Assembly: GCA_036406615.1 (NCBI GenBank)
Contig: DASXAQ010000034.1
Span: 1-5,142 of the forward strand
Reading direction: 5' to 3'
DNA: 5,142 nt
From: DASXAQ01 sp036406615
GTDB lineage: Bacteria > Actinomycetota > UBA4738
Part shown: positions 1 to 5,142 of the stretch, one piece after another
Layout of the letters: the number at the start of each line of letters is the position of its first letter
Numbering within the stretch: position 1 is the stretch's first letter
Made by a program: the position numbers and the translations under genes
Notes under the pieces: model-generated
What the model saw: only the letters and a program-made list of their open reading frames with translations
What the model was told of the DNA's origin: nothing
Databases searched by the model: none

Positions 1-1
1 G

Positions 2-292
2 GTCGCGCTGATCGACCTGATCCGCCAGGTGCGCGACCAGGGGATCACCGTGCTGTTGATCGAACACGACATGAAGCTCGTCATGGGGATCTCGGACCGG
101 GTCGCGGTGCTGGACTTCGGGCAGAAGATCTTCGATGGCGAGCCGACGTCGGCGCAGCGGGATCCCCGGGTGGTCGAGGCGTACCTGGGCCGCGGCGCGG
201 CGGGCACCGCGGAGTCCGGGAACGGCGACGGCGAGTCGGACGCCGGGCTCGGGGACGCTGAGGGACCGGGAGGCGACGATGCCGCTCCTTGA
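2..292 (+). CDS. livG: Branched-chain amino acid ABC transporter ATPase LivG, C-terminal part
   Basis: This is the last 96 residues of a LivG-type ATPase; the start, Walker A, signature and Walker B motifs lie left of the window. LivG is one of two cytoplasmic ATPases that energise the LivH/LivM channel for uptake of leucine, isoleucine, valine and related amino acids. The visible part has the switch (H-loop) segment VLLIEHDM, with the histidine codon at 65-67. It is followed by the family-typical SDRVAVLDFGQKIFDGEP and the C-terminal VVEAYLG that marks LivG rather than LivF. LivG proteins usually end soon after AYLG, but here 33 more residues follow, rich in Gly, Ala, Asp and Glu (eight acidic, one basic). 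The tail is encoded over the livF ribosome site and start. The last 14 bases overlap livF, so the two genes are very probably translationally coupled. The family call is firm; the substrate is inferred from the family. Confidence 0.93.
   Translation, partial: VALIDLIRQVRDQGITVLLIEHDMKLVMGISDRVAVLDFGQKIFDGEPTSAQRDPRVVEAYLGRGAAGTAESGNGDGESDAGLGDAEGPGGDDAAP
268..273 (+). promoter_or_regulatory. Ribosome binding site of livF inside livG
   Basis: GGGAGG lies 5 bases before the ATG at 279, within the codons for the LivG tail. It decides the livF start: the reading frame stays open upstream to at least 135, but only the 279 ATG has both a good Shine-Dalgarno sequence and the normal LivF N-terminus directly after it. 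Confidence 0.75.
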
Positions 293-1004
293 GCTGACCG
301 GCGTGCACGTGCACTACGGCAAGATCGAGGCCGTCAAGGGCATCGACGTGCGGGTCGACGAGGGCGAGATCGTCACGCTGATCGGCGGCAACGGCGCGGG
401 CAAGACGACGACGCTGAAGACGATCTCCGGCATCCACCGGCCGAGCAAGGGCACGATCGCGTTCCAGGGCTCGCGCATCGACGGGCTCCCCGCGCACCGC
501 ATCGTCGGCCGTGGGATCGGCCACGCGCCCGAGGGCCGGCACATCTTCGCGCGCATGACGGTGCGCGAAAACCTCGAGATGGGCCTGTACGCCGACGCGG
601 GCCGCGGCCAGGACCGCGGCCGCGTGTCGGGGGCATTCGACCGCGTGTTCGCGCTGTTCCCGCTGCTGAAGGAGCGCGAGACGCAGCTCGGAGGGACGCT
701 GTCGGGAGGCCAGCAGCAGATGCTGGCGATCGGGCGAGCGCTGATGACCCGGCCGCAGGTCCTGATGCTGGACGAGCCCTCGATGGGGCTGGCCCCCATG
801 CTCGTGGAGCGCATCTTCGCGATCGTGCGCGAGATCAACGAGCAGGGCACCACGGTGCTGCTGATCGAACAGAACGCGCACATGGCGCTGTCGGTCGCGC
901 ACCGCGGCTACGTGATCGAGTCCGGGCGCATCGTGCTGGAGGACGAGGCGCCCGCGCTGCTCGGCAACGAGCAGGTGCGCAAGGCCTACCTCGGCGAGGA
1001 GTAG
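279..1004 (+). CDS. livF: Branched-chain amino acid ABC transporter ATPase LivF
   Basis: LivF is the second ATPase of the Liv (HAAT) importer; it pairs with LivG on the cytoplasmic face of LivH/LivM. The 241-residue product has the usual family length. In order it shows Walker A GGNGAGKTT (residues 36-44), the LivF-type Q-loop region with PEGRHIF in place of the usual glutamine, and the ABC signature LSGGQQQ (141-147). Walker B VLMLDEP follows (161-167) with catalytic E166, then the D-loop region SMGLAP. At the switch position it has LIEQNA, with Q198 where most ABC ATPases carry histidine; this is normal for LivF and separates it from LivG. It ends in VRKAYLGEE. The start at 279 follows GGGAGG at 5 bases and overlaps livG by 14 bases. 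The stop is 23 bases from the 3' end of a convergent tRNA gene, so the operon appears to end here. I see no hairpin with a T-tract after the stop. Confidence 0.95.
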   Translation: MPLLELTGVHVHYGKIEAVKGIDVRVDEGEIVTLIGGNGAGKTTTLKTISGIHRPSKGTIAFQGSRIDGLPAHRIVGRGIGHAPEGRHIFARMTVRENLEMGLYADAGRGQDRGRVSGAFDRVFALFPLLKERETQLGGTLSGGQQQMLAIGRALMTRPQVLMLDEPSMGLAPMLVERIFAIVREINEQGTTVLLIEQNAHMALSVAHRGYVIESGRIVLEDEAPALLGNEQVRKAYLGEE

Positions 1005-1008
1005 CGGG

Positions 1009-1022
1009 CCGGCTCGCGGCGG
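1009..1022 (+). repeat. 14-bp direct repeat, copy 1, beside the tRNA 3' end
   Basis: The 14-mer CCGGCTCGCGGCGG occurs here and again at 1121-1134. The copies bracket the tRNA-Leu gene, lying 5 and 9 bases from its ends. The match is exact but GC-rich, and one such repeat somewhere in a window this size could arise by chance. Confidence 0.5.
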
Positions 1023-1027
1023 CGTCG

Positions 1028-1111
1028 TGCCGGGCCAGGGACTCGAACCCTGATGAGCTCTCGCTCACGCGGTTTTGAGCCGCGCGCGTCTGCCAGTTCC
1101 GCCAGCCCGGC
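1028..1111 (-). tRNA. tRNA-Leu (anticodon CAA, reads UUG)
   Basis: Read on the minus strand, the gene folds as a complete class II tRNA of 84 bases. The 7-bp acceptor stem pairs GCCGGGC (1111-1105) with GCCCGGC (1035-1029), followed by discriminator A at 1028. The anticodon stem is CGCGG/CCGCG with loop CTCAAAA, giving anticodon CAA (plus-strand TTG at 1075-1077). The long variable arm has stem GAGC/GCTC and loop GAGA, as expected for tRNA-Leu. The T-arm is CAGGG/CCCTG with loop TTCGAGT. The D-arm shows the leucine-type GCGGAACTGGCAGACGC. The CCA end is not encoded (the next bases read CGA), so it would be added enzymatically. The gene is convergent with livF and divergent from the binding-protein gene at 1257. 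I found no clear promoter for it in 1112-1256. Confidence 0.96.
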
Positions 1112-1120
1112 GGCGCGGCC

Positions 1121-1134
1121 CCGGCTCGCGGCGG
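1121..1134 (+). repeat. 14-bp direct repeat, copy 2, beside the tRNA 5' end
   Basis: This is the second exact copy of CCGGCTCGCGGCGG, paired with 1009-1022. It lies 9 bases upstream of the tRNA 5' end in the 145-base gap shared by the divergent tRNA and binding-protein genes. Confidence 0.5.
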
Positions 1135-1220
1135 GACCGCCCGTCACGGTAGCAGGAGCGGTGAACCGCGCCGCCTCGGTATCGAACGAATGTGGTTGTC
1201 TGGTAGGCGAACGTGCGTGA

Positions 1221-1236
1221 GCCGCCGATCGGCGGC
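1221..1236. promoter_or_regulatory. 16-bp perfect palindrome before the Liv receptor gene
   Basis: GCCGCCGATCGGCGGC is its own reverse complement over all 16 bases and sits 20 bases before the ATG at 1257. It could be an operator for a dimeric regulator, or a small hairpin close to the ribosome site if it is transcribed. A perfect 16-bp palindrome needs eight independent pairings, so it is moderately unlikely by chance at one chosen spot, but GC bias raises the odds. No regulator family can be assigned from the sequence. Confidence 0.35.
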
Positions 1237-1246
1237 CGGGACGATC

Positions 1247-1256
1247 GAGGCGGAGG
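1247..1256 (+). promoter_or_regulatory. Ribosome site region of the Liv receptor, unusual spacing
   Basis: Two purine boxes precede the ATG at 1257. GAGG at 1247-1250 leaves a normal 6-base spacer, while the stronger GGAGG at 1252-1256 touches the ATG directly. The first box is the more credible site for this start. The alternative ATG at 1284 has only a weak G-run just before it and would give a signal peptide nearly without basic N-region residues. Confidence 0.5.
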
Positions 1257-2522
1257 ATGAGCGAGCGGACTCGGGCGACGGGGATGCTTCGCGTCCTCGC
1301 CGCCACCTCGGCTGCCCTGGTGCTGGCGGCCGCCTGCACCCGGAGCCAGGCGTCGCCGGCCGACAGCCCCACGCCTACGCCATCGAGCCCGGCCCCGGCC
1401 ACGGCATCCACCGGCACGGTCAAGATCGCCTTCATGGGCGCCCTGAGCGGGCCGGACTCGAGCCTGATCCTGCCCGCATACCAGTCGGTCCAGCTGCTGG
1501 TGACGATGGCCAACGAAGGGGCGTTCGGATCGCTGCCCGTCACGATCGAGCTGGTCGGCGAGGACACGCAGGGGCTGCCGGACAAGGCGATCGCGCTCTC
1601 GGCCCAGATCGCGAACGACCCCTCGTTCATCGGCGTCATCGGCCCCGGGTTCTCGGGGGAGTCCGCCGCGGCCGGGGCGACGCTGGACGCCGGTGGGATC
1701 CCGTTCGTCTCGGCCTCGGCGACCAACCCGAACCTGGCATCGAACGGCTGGGCGCACTGGTTCCAGGCCAACGCGGACGACGACGAGCAGGGCCCGGCCA
1801 TCGCCCGCTACATCGCGCGGGTGTTGCGCCCGGCCAGGTGCGTGTTCGTCGCCAGCGACGACTCGCTCTACGGGGAGGGCCTGGCCAGCATCGTGCTCGA
1901 TTCCCTCAGCGGCCTGGGGGTGGGCGTGAAGGCGAAACTCGGGAGCGTGAGCGCCGCGCAGGGTCCCGGCGCGCCCGCCGAGGGGATCGCCGAGACGGCG
2001 ACGCGGGCCGCGCGCTCGCACTGCTCGGTCGCCTTCTACGGCGGGTACGCGTCCGAGGCCGGAACCCTGCGGCGGCTGATGACCCGGCAGGGGTTGACAC
2101 GCGTCACGCTGGTCGGCGGCGACGGGATCCGCGATGACGACTTCGGCCACATCGCCGGGCGGGCGGGGATCGGCACGGTGGCGGCGTGTCCGTGCATCGA
2201 TCCCATGGAGGACCCGACGCCGGCAGCGGCCCGGTTCGTGCGGGAGTACTCCGCGCGGTGGAACCAGCCGCCCGGCATCTACGCGGCCGAGTACTGGGAC
2301 GTGGCGCAGATGTACGTGGCTGGCCTGAAGGCCGGCAAGACCACCCGGCAGTCCCTGTCGGACTTCGTGCAGGGCCTGAAGGGCTTCCAGGGCATCACGA
2401 AGTCGTACTCCTTCGACTCCGACGGCCGGCTCGACTCCCGGGACGCCCACATCTACTTCTACCTGGAGACGCGGTTCGGCTGGTCCTTCCTCGGCAACGC
2501 CGCCGACGTGATCCCGGCGTAG
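1257..2522 (+). CDS. Branched-chain amino acid type ABC transporter substrate-binding lipoprotein
   Basis: This is a 421-residue receptor of the LivJ/LivK (Peripla_BP_6, type 1 fold) family, which binds branched-chain amino acids or similar solutes outside the membrane and delivers them to a Liv channel. Residues 1-26 form a signal peptide with N-region arginines and a hydrophobic core. They end in LAAAC, so C27 is the probable lipid anchor; alanine at -3 is acceptable but not ideal. A Ser/Pro/Thr-rich linker (about 28-52) follows. The mature domain shows KIAFMGALSGPDS, then GVIGPGFSGES and IPFVSASATNP, both hallmark ligand-site segments. Next come DDDEQGPAIARYI, the hinge region VFVASDDSLYGEGL, and YAAEYWDVAQMYVAGL near the end. 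Beyond C27 the mature protein has four cysteines: C195, C256 and a C311-P-C313 pair, which could form disulfides. It probably serves the livGF system to its left, although the tRNA separates them and it must have its own promoter in 1112-1256. The exact ligand is unknown. Confidence 0.92.
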   Translation: MSERTRATGMLRVLAATSAALVLAAACTRSQASPADSPTPTPSSPAPATASTGTVKIAFMGALSGPDSSLILPAYQSVQLLVTMANEGAFGSLPVTIELVGEDTQGLPDKAIALSAQIANDPSFIGVIGPGFSGESAAAGATLDAGGIPFVSASATNPNLASNGWAHWFQANADDDEQGPAIARYIARVLRPARCVFVASDDSLYGEGLASIVLDSLSGLGVGVKAKLGSVSAAQGPGAPAEGIAETATRAARSHCSVAFYGGYASEAGTLRRLMTRQGLTRVTLVGGDGIRDDDFGHIAGRAGIGTVAACPCIDPMEDPTPAAARFVREYSARWNQPPGIYAAEYWDVAQMYVAGLKAGKTTRQSLSDFVQGLKGFQGITKSYSFDSDGRLDSRDAHIYFYLETRFGWSFLGNAADVIPA

Positions 2523-2556
2523 GCGCCGAACCGCCACCTTGGGGCGGCCGACGGGC

Positions 2557-2562
2557 CATAAT
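2557..2562 (+). promoter_or_regulatory. Possible -10 element of the PAAT operon
   Basis: CATAAT matches the TATAAT consensus at five of six bases and stands out in very GC-rich surroundings. It lies 38 bases before the ATG at 2601, so a transcript would begin near 2569 with a leader of about 30 bases. No good -35 hexamer lies 16-18 bases upstream; the nearest TTG (2539) is too close. A short imperfect hairpin (CCGCC 2531-2535 with GGCGG 2543-2547) lies between the preceding stop codon and this site but lacks a T-tract, so it is not called as a terminator. Confidence 0.4.
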
Positions 2563-2600
2563 GCACCGAACGCTCAGACGGGGGAACCTCGGAGGGGGAC

Positions 2601-3449
2601 ATGCGAACACGCTTCTCGACCGTACTCGCGCTGCTGGCCGCCGTCGGCCTGGTGGTCAGCGCGTGCGCCAAGAACGGCACCACGAGCTCCGGGTCGACCA
2701 CTCCGACCACGGCGACGACGGCCGCGCTGACGCTGAAGACGCCCGGCAAGCTCACGATCGGGTCGTGCCTCGACTACAAGCCGTTCGAGTACAAGGACCC
2801 GAGCACCGGCCAGCTCGTGGGGTTCGACGTCGAGATCATGGACGCGATCGCCCAGAAGCTGGGCCTCGAGCCCGTGTGGGTGAAGGCCAACTTCAACACC
2901 ATCTTCACCGCGCTCGCGGGCGGCCAGTTCGACACGGTGGCCGCCGCTTCGACGATCACGCCCGAGCGCCAGCAGGTCGTCGACTTCTCCAACCCGTACT
3001 ACAACGCCCGGCAGTCACTGACGGTGAACACCACCAAGACGCCGAGCATCACCTCGACCGACCAGCTGACCTCCGGCATGTCCGTCGGCGTCCAGAAGGG
3101 CACGACCGGGGAGATGTGGGCCAAGACCAACCTGCAATCGAAGGGGATCGTCATCAAGTCCTACACGAACGCGCCGGACGCGTTCACCGACCTCGAGGCC
3201 GGCCGGCTCCAGGGAGTGATCAACGACGAGCCGTCCTCGGAGCAGGAGGTCACCGGCCGGGCCGGCCTGAAGGTCGTCGAGCCGATCGACACCGGCGAGC
3301 ACTACGGCTTCGCGGTGGGCAAGTCGCACCCGGACGTCCGCAACGGCATCAACACGGCGCTCGCGGCGATCATCGCCAACGGCACGTACACAACGATCTT
3401 CCAGAAGTACTTCCCCGGGGTACCGGTTCCGCCCGAGTACGGCGGCTGA
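2601..3449 (+). CDS. Polar amino acid ABC transporter substrate-binding lipoprotein (SBP_bac_3)
   Basis: This is a 282-residue receptor of the GlnH/HisJ family (type 2 binding-protein fold, SBP_bac_3), lipid-anchored on the outer face of the membrane. The signal peptide (1-21) has basic residues R2 and R4, a hydrophobic core and the lipobox VSAC with C22 as anchor; a Ser/Thr-rich linker runs to about residue 43. The ligand fold starts at KLTIG. It contains DYKPFEY (aromatic Y59/F62), GFDVEI (74-79), TITPER with R123 expected to hold the substrate carboxylate, VDFSNPYY, VGVQKGTT (G167-T169), and INDEP with D209 expected to bind the alpha-amino group. These are the standard amino acid contacts of the family. 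Histidine, glutamine, glutamate and others remain possible ligands. The start is set by GGAGG at 2591-2595, 5 bases before ATG. It is the first gene of the operon with the permease and ATPase that follow. C57 is an extra, unpaired-looking cysteine. Confidence 0.93.
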   Translation: MRTRFSTVLALLAAVGLVVSACAKNGTTSSGSTTPTTATTAALTLKTPGKLTIGSCLDYKPFEYKDPSTGQLVGFDVEIMDAIAQKLGLEPVWVKANFNTIFTALAGGQFDTVAAASTITPERQQVVDFSNPYYNARQSLTVNTTKTPSITSTDQLTSGMSVGVQKGTTGEMWAKTNLQSKGIVIKSYTNAPDAFTDLEAGRLQGVINDEPSSEQEVTGRAGLKVVEPIDTGEHYGFAVGKSHPDVRNGINTALAAIIANGTYTTIFQKYFPGVPVPPEYGG

Positions 3450-3466
3450 ACGGCCCCCCGCTGGGG

Positions 3467-3472
3467 TAGCGT
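3467..3472 (+). promoter_or_regulatory. Possible internal -10 element before the permease gene
   Basis: TAGCGT fits the loose TAnnnT form of a -10 box and directly abuts the left arm of the hairpin. A CTGAAC 15 bases upstream (3446-3451) is a poor -35. A transcript from here would start near 3479, inside the left arm, and so would lack half of the hairpin. This is weak evidence from a single short motif. Confidence 0.22.
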
Positions 3473-3502
3473 AGGGCCCGCGCCTCCAGGGGCGCGGGCC
3501 CT
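3473..3502 (+). terminator. Strong hairpin between receptor and permease genes (partial terminator or stabiliser)
   Basis: The arms AGGGCCCGCGCC (3473-3484) and GGCGCGGGCCCT (3491-3502) pair perfectly over 12 bp around a 6-base loop. No T-tract follows; the next bases are GAGCGTTCGCC. Such hairpins between a binding-protein gene and its permease often protect the upstream mRNA or cause partial termination, so that the receptor is made in excess of the membrane parts. That role is inferred from the position. It does not look like a full intrinsic terminator, and the permease ribosome site lies 11 bases beyond it. Confidence 0.6.
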
Positions 3503-3525
3503 GAGCGTTCGCCAGGAGGGGGGAG

Positions 3526-4704
3526 ATGGCCACTGACCTCGCGACCACGCCGATCGATTCCGCCCGGCCCCCCGACGTCCGAGGCCCGACCGCGCCGCTT
3601 CCCGCGGGCATCTTCGTCGTGGGCGTCGTCTCGCTGGTGCTGGTCCTGGCGGGCACGATCGGCATCCAGCTGTGGTACGCCGCGAACGGCGGGGGACTGA
3701 CCCAGACCTGCATCGCCGGCGGCCTGCAGCCGTACCACCCCAACAACATCTCGAACCCCGGCGTGAACGGCGCCGAGGGCATCTGCCACATCTACACGGC
3801 GGCCACGTCGTCGGCGCAGTCGGTGGTGCTGTGGGGGAGCGTGCTGCTCGGCCTGGCGGCCGCGGTGGCCGGGTTCGCGGTGTACCGGCGCATGGACACC
3901 CGGCGCAAGCGCAGCCACGCGTTCGCCGGGGCGGTCCTCGGCGTGCAGGCGGTGCTGATCGCGGCGTTCCTGCTGTGGTTCCGAAGCGGCCGGCTGCTCG
4001 TGTTCGCCCGCAACGAGATGGACTTCGTCTGGATGAACGGGAACTGGGGCGCGTTCGTGAGCGGCATCAAGAACACCCTGATCCTGGCCCTGCTCGGCGA
4101 GGCGGGCGGGATCATCCTGGGGCTGATCCTGTCCCTGTTCACGATGGCCGAGCACAAGGTCGTGCGCGCACCCGCCCGGGTCTACATCAACTTCTTCCGG
4201 GGGACGCCGCTGATCTGGCAACTGTCCTTCTTCTGGTTCGGCCTGATCCTGGTGCTGCAAGTTCCGCTGTCCACGTTCCAGACCGCCATCCTGGTCTTCT
4301 CCCTGAACATGGGCGCGTACTCCGCCGAGGTGTTTCGGGCGGGCATCCAGTCGATCGAGCGGGGCCAGATGGAGGCCGCCCGCGGACTCGGGTTCTCCTA
4401 TCTCCAGGCGATGCGGTACGCGATCATCCCGCAGGCGGTGCGCCGGGTGATCCCTCCCCTGCTGAACGAGTTCGTCATCCTGATCAAGGACACGTCGCTG
4501 ATCCTGATCCTCGGCCTGTCGGCCAGCCAGTACGACCTGTTCACGTGGGCCCAGAGCGGCTACTCGGCGACGTTCAGCGCGACGTTCTTCGTGATGGCGG
4601 CCGTGGGGTACCTGGTGATCACCCTGCCGCTGATCCGGCTCGTGAACGCCGTCGAACGCCGCCTGCGCAGCGGCCTGGTCGGGATCGCGGGAGGGGGCGC
4701 CTGA
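3526..4704 (+). CDS. Polar amino acid ABC transporter permease with long N-terminal membrane extension
   Basis: This membrane channel subunit of a PAAT (GlnP/HisM-type) importer probably acts as a homodimer, since no second permease is visible. It is 392 residues long, against roughly 215-230 for simple family members. The C-terminal core (about 174-392) is ordinary: GIKNTLILAL opens the domain, FFRGTPLIWQL follows at 223-233, and the EAA loop, which docks the ATPase, begins ERGQMEAARGLGFS (M282-G289) and runs to IIPQAVRRVIPP. LIKDTSLILILGL (around 321) and a last membrane span (about 350-372) complete it. The extra N-terminal part has three predicted spans (28-50, 99-120, 132-152), an external loop with C62 and C87, and a basic internal loop (RRMDTRRKRSH, 121-131). 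With the N-out core of this family, three added spans place the N-terminus in the cytoplasm, a consistent eight-span topology. The start follows a perfect AGGAGG (3514-3519) at 6 bases. The stop overlaps the next ATG by one base. Confidence 0.92.
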   Translation: MATDLATTPIDSARPPDVRGPTAPLPAGIFVVGVVSLVLVLAGTIGIQLWYAANGGGLTQTCIAGGLQPYHPNNISNPGVNGAEGICHIYTAATSSAQSVVLWGSVLLGLAAAVAGFAVYRRMDTRRKRSHAFAGAVLGVQAVLIAAFLLWFRSGRLLVFARNEMDFVWMNGNWGAFVSGIKNTLILALLGEAGGIILGLILSLFTMAEHKVVRAPARVYINFFRGTPLIWQLSFFWFGLILVLQVPLSTFQTAILVFSLNMGAYSAEVFRAGIQSIERGQMEAARGLGFSYLQAMRYAIIPQAVRRVIPPLLNEFVILIKDTSLILILGLSASQYDLFTWAQSGYSATFSATFFVMAAVGYLVITLPLIRLVNAVERRLRSGLVGIAGGGA

Positions 4705-5142
4705 TGGAGACCGCGCAACGGCCCGCCGCCGCCCCCACCAACCCCGACGGCTCCATGGTCCGCCTGGAGGGCATCCACAAGTGGTTCGGCGATCACCACG
4801 TGCTGAAGGGGATCGACCTGTCGCTCAAGCCCGGGGACGTCCAGGTGGTGATCGGGCCGTCGGGGTCGGGCAAGTCGACGCTGCTCCGGTGCGTGAACCT
4901 GCTCGAGATACCCTCCGAGGGCCACGTCTGGTTCGGCGGCCGCGACATCACCGACATCCGCACCGACCTCAACGAGGTGCGGACCCACATCGGCATCGTG
5001 TTCCAGGCCTTCAACCTGTTCCCGCATCGCACGGCTCTGCAGAACATCACGCTCGCGCTGCAGAAGGTGCAGGGAGTGGATGCGGCCGAGGCGAAGACGC
5101 GGGCCCTCGAGCAGCTTCGCCGCGTGGGGCTGGAGCAGAAGG
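4704..5142 (+). CDS. Polar amino acid ABC transporter ATPase (GlnQ/HisP type), N-terminal part
   Basis: This ATPase of the same PAAT importer is cut by the right edge after 146 residues. It would bind the permease EAA loop in the cytoplasm and power import. The visible part has an aromatic A-loop (HKWFGDHHVLKGIDL, W27/F28), Walker A GPSGSGKST (51-59), and the family-typical LLRCVNLLE. The Q-loop is GIVFQAFNLFPH with Q101, where FNLFPH is characteristic of the GlnQ/HisP/GltL group. Signature, Walker B and switch histidine lie beyond the window. The ATG at 4704 overlaps the permease TGA (TGATG) and has GGAGG at 4690-4694 at a 9-base distance, indicating translational coupling. This start gives 17 Ala/Pro-rich residues before a second in-frame ATG at 4755 (M18), from which the protein would have the normal family N-terminus. 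I prefer 4704 because of its ribosome site and the overlap. Confidence 0.93.
   Translation, partial: METAQRPAAAPTNPDGSMVRLEGIHKWFGDHHVLKGIDLSLKPGDVQVVIGPSGSGKSTLLRCVNLLEIPSEGHVWFGGRDITDIRTDLNEVRTHIGIVFQAFNLFPHRTALQNITLALQKVQGVDAAEAKTRALEQLRRVGLEQK

Noticed and set aside
135..278. A longer livF starting upstream at 135
   Set aside because: The frame is open, but the extra residues are Arg/Ser-rich, overlap livG in another frame and do not fit the LivF family. The ATG at 279 has a good ribosome site.
81..902. Minus-strand open frame of 273 codons opposite livG/livF
   Set aside because: It lies opposite complete Walker A, signature and Walker B motifs on the plus strand and has no domain of its own.
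1005..1027. Terminator between livF and the tRNA
   Set aside because: This 23-base gap has no stable independent hairpin and no T-tract. Any fold would depend on the antisense tRNA sequence.
1139..1174. Minus-strand TACCGT (1151-1146) as a -10 box for the tRNA
   Set aside because: The expected -35 position reads GCGGCG, and the nearest TTCAC is only 8 bases away, so a promoter cannot be supported.
1065..2537. Minus-strand open frame of 490 codons opposite the Liv receptor
   Set aside because: It is an antisense shadow of strong third-position G/C bias: Arg/Gly/Pro-rich, no recognisable domain, and it runs into the tRNA gene. The plus-strand frame has a full family match.
2523..2556. Terminator after the Liv receptor gene
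   Set aside because: The best hairpin has only 5 bp (CCGCC/GGCGG) with a 7-base loop and no T-tract, which is within expectation for such GC-rich sequence.
2186..3469. Plus-strand open frame of 427 codons spanning the end of the Liv receptor and all of the PAAT receptor
   Set aside because: It crosses two well-supported genes in another frame, has low-complexity Arg/Gly/His-rich composition and no domain.
3370..4260. Minus-strand open frame of 296 codons opposite the permease
   Set aside because: It is rich in His, Gln, Arg and Asp, as expected when hydrophobic codons are read in reverse. It has no membrane or catalytic motif and lies opposite a clear permease.

Overview
The window is dense, high-GC bacterial DNA with strong G/C bias at third codon positions. 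Two lipoprotein solute-binding proteins with Ser/Thr-rich linkers and GGAGG-type ribosome sites suggest an actinomycete-like organism (Actinomycetota). This is inferred from composition and gene style; no marker gene fixes the taxon. I see no mobile element, CRISPR array, phage gene or defence gene.

Layout: (1) 2-1004, the end of a branched-chain amino acid (Liv/HAAT) ABC transporter operon: the C-terminus of LivG, then complete LivF, overlapping by 14 bases. (2) 1028-1111, a tRNA-Leu(CAA) on the minus strand, convergent with livF. (3) 1257-2522, a lipoprotein substrate-binding protein of the Liv type (Peripla_BP_6), probably the receptor for the livGF system although cut off from it by the tRNA. 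(4) 2601-5142, a second importer of the polar amino acid (PAAT; His/Gln/Glu) type in the order binding lipoprotein, permease, ATPase. The ATPase runs off the right edge.

The genes make up two amino acid uptake systems side by side. In each, a lipid-anchored receptor outside the membrane captures the amino acid and passes it to a membrane channel driven by cytoplasmic ATPases. The Liv permeases (LivH, LivM) are not in the window and probably lie to the left. The PAAT set is a compact operon: a 76-base gap containing a strong hairpin separates the receptor from the permease, and the permease stop overlaps the ATPase start by one base (TGATG).

Most of the window is conventional. The most unusual element is the PAAT permease. 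It carries about 173 extra N-terminal residues with three predicted membrane spans and a two-cysteine extracytoplasmic loop ahead of a normal GlnP/HisM core. Lesser points are a 12-bp hairpin without a T-tract between receptor and permease, a 14-bp direct repeat flanking the tRNA, a 16-bp perfect palindrome just before the Liv receptor gene, and a 33-residue acidic Gly-rich tail on LivG. I did not find a convincing new biological system.
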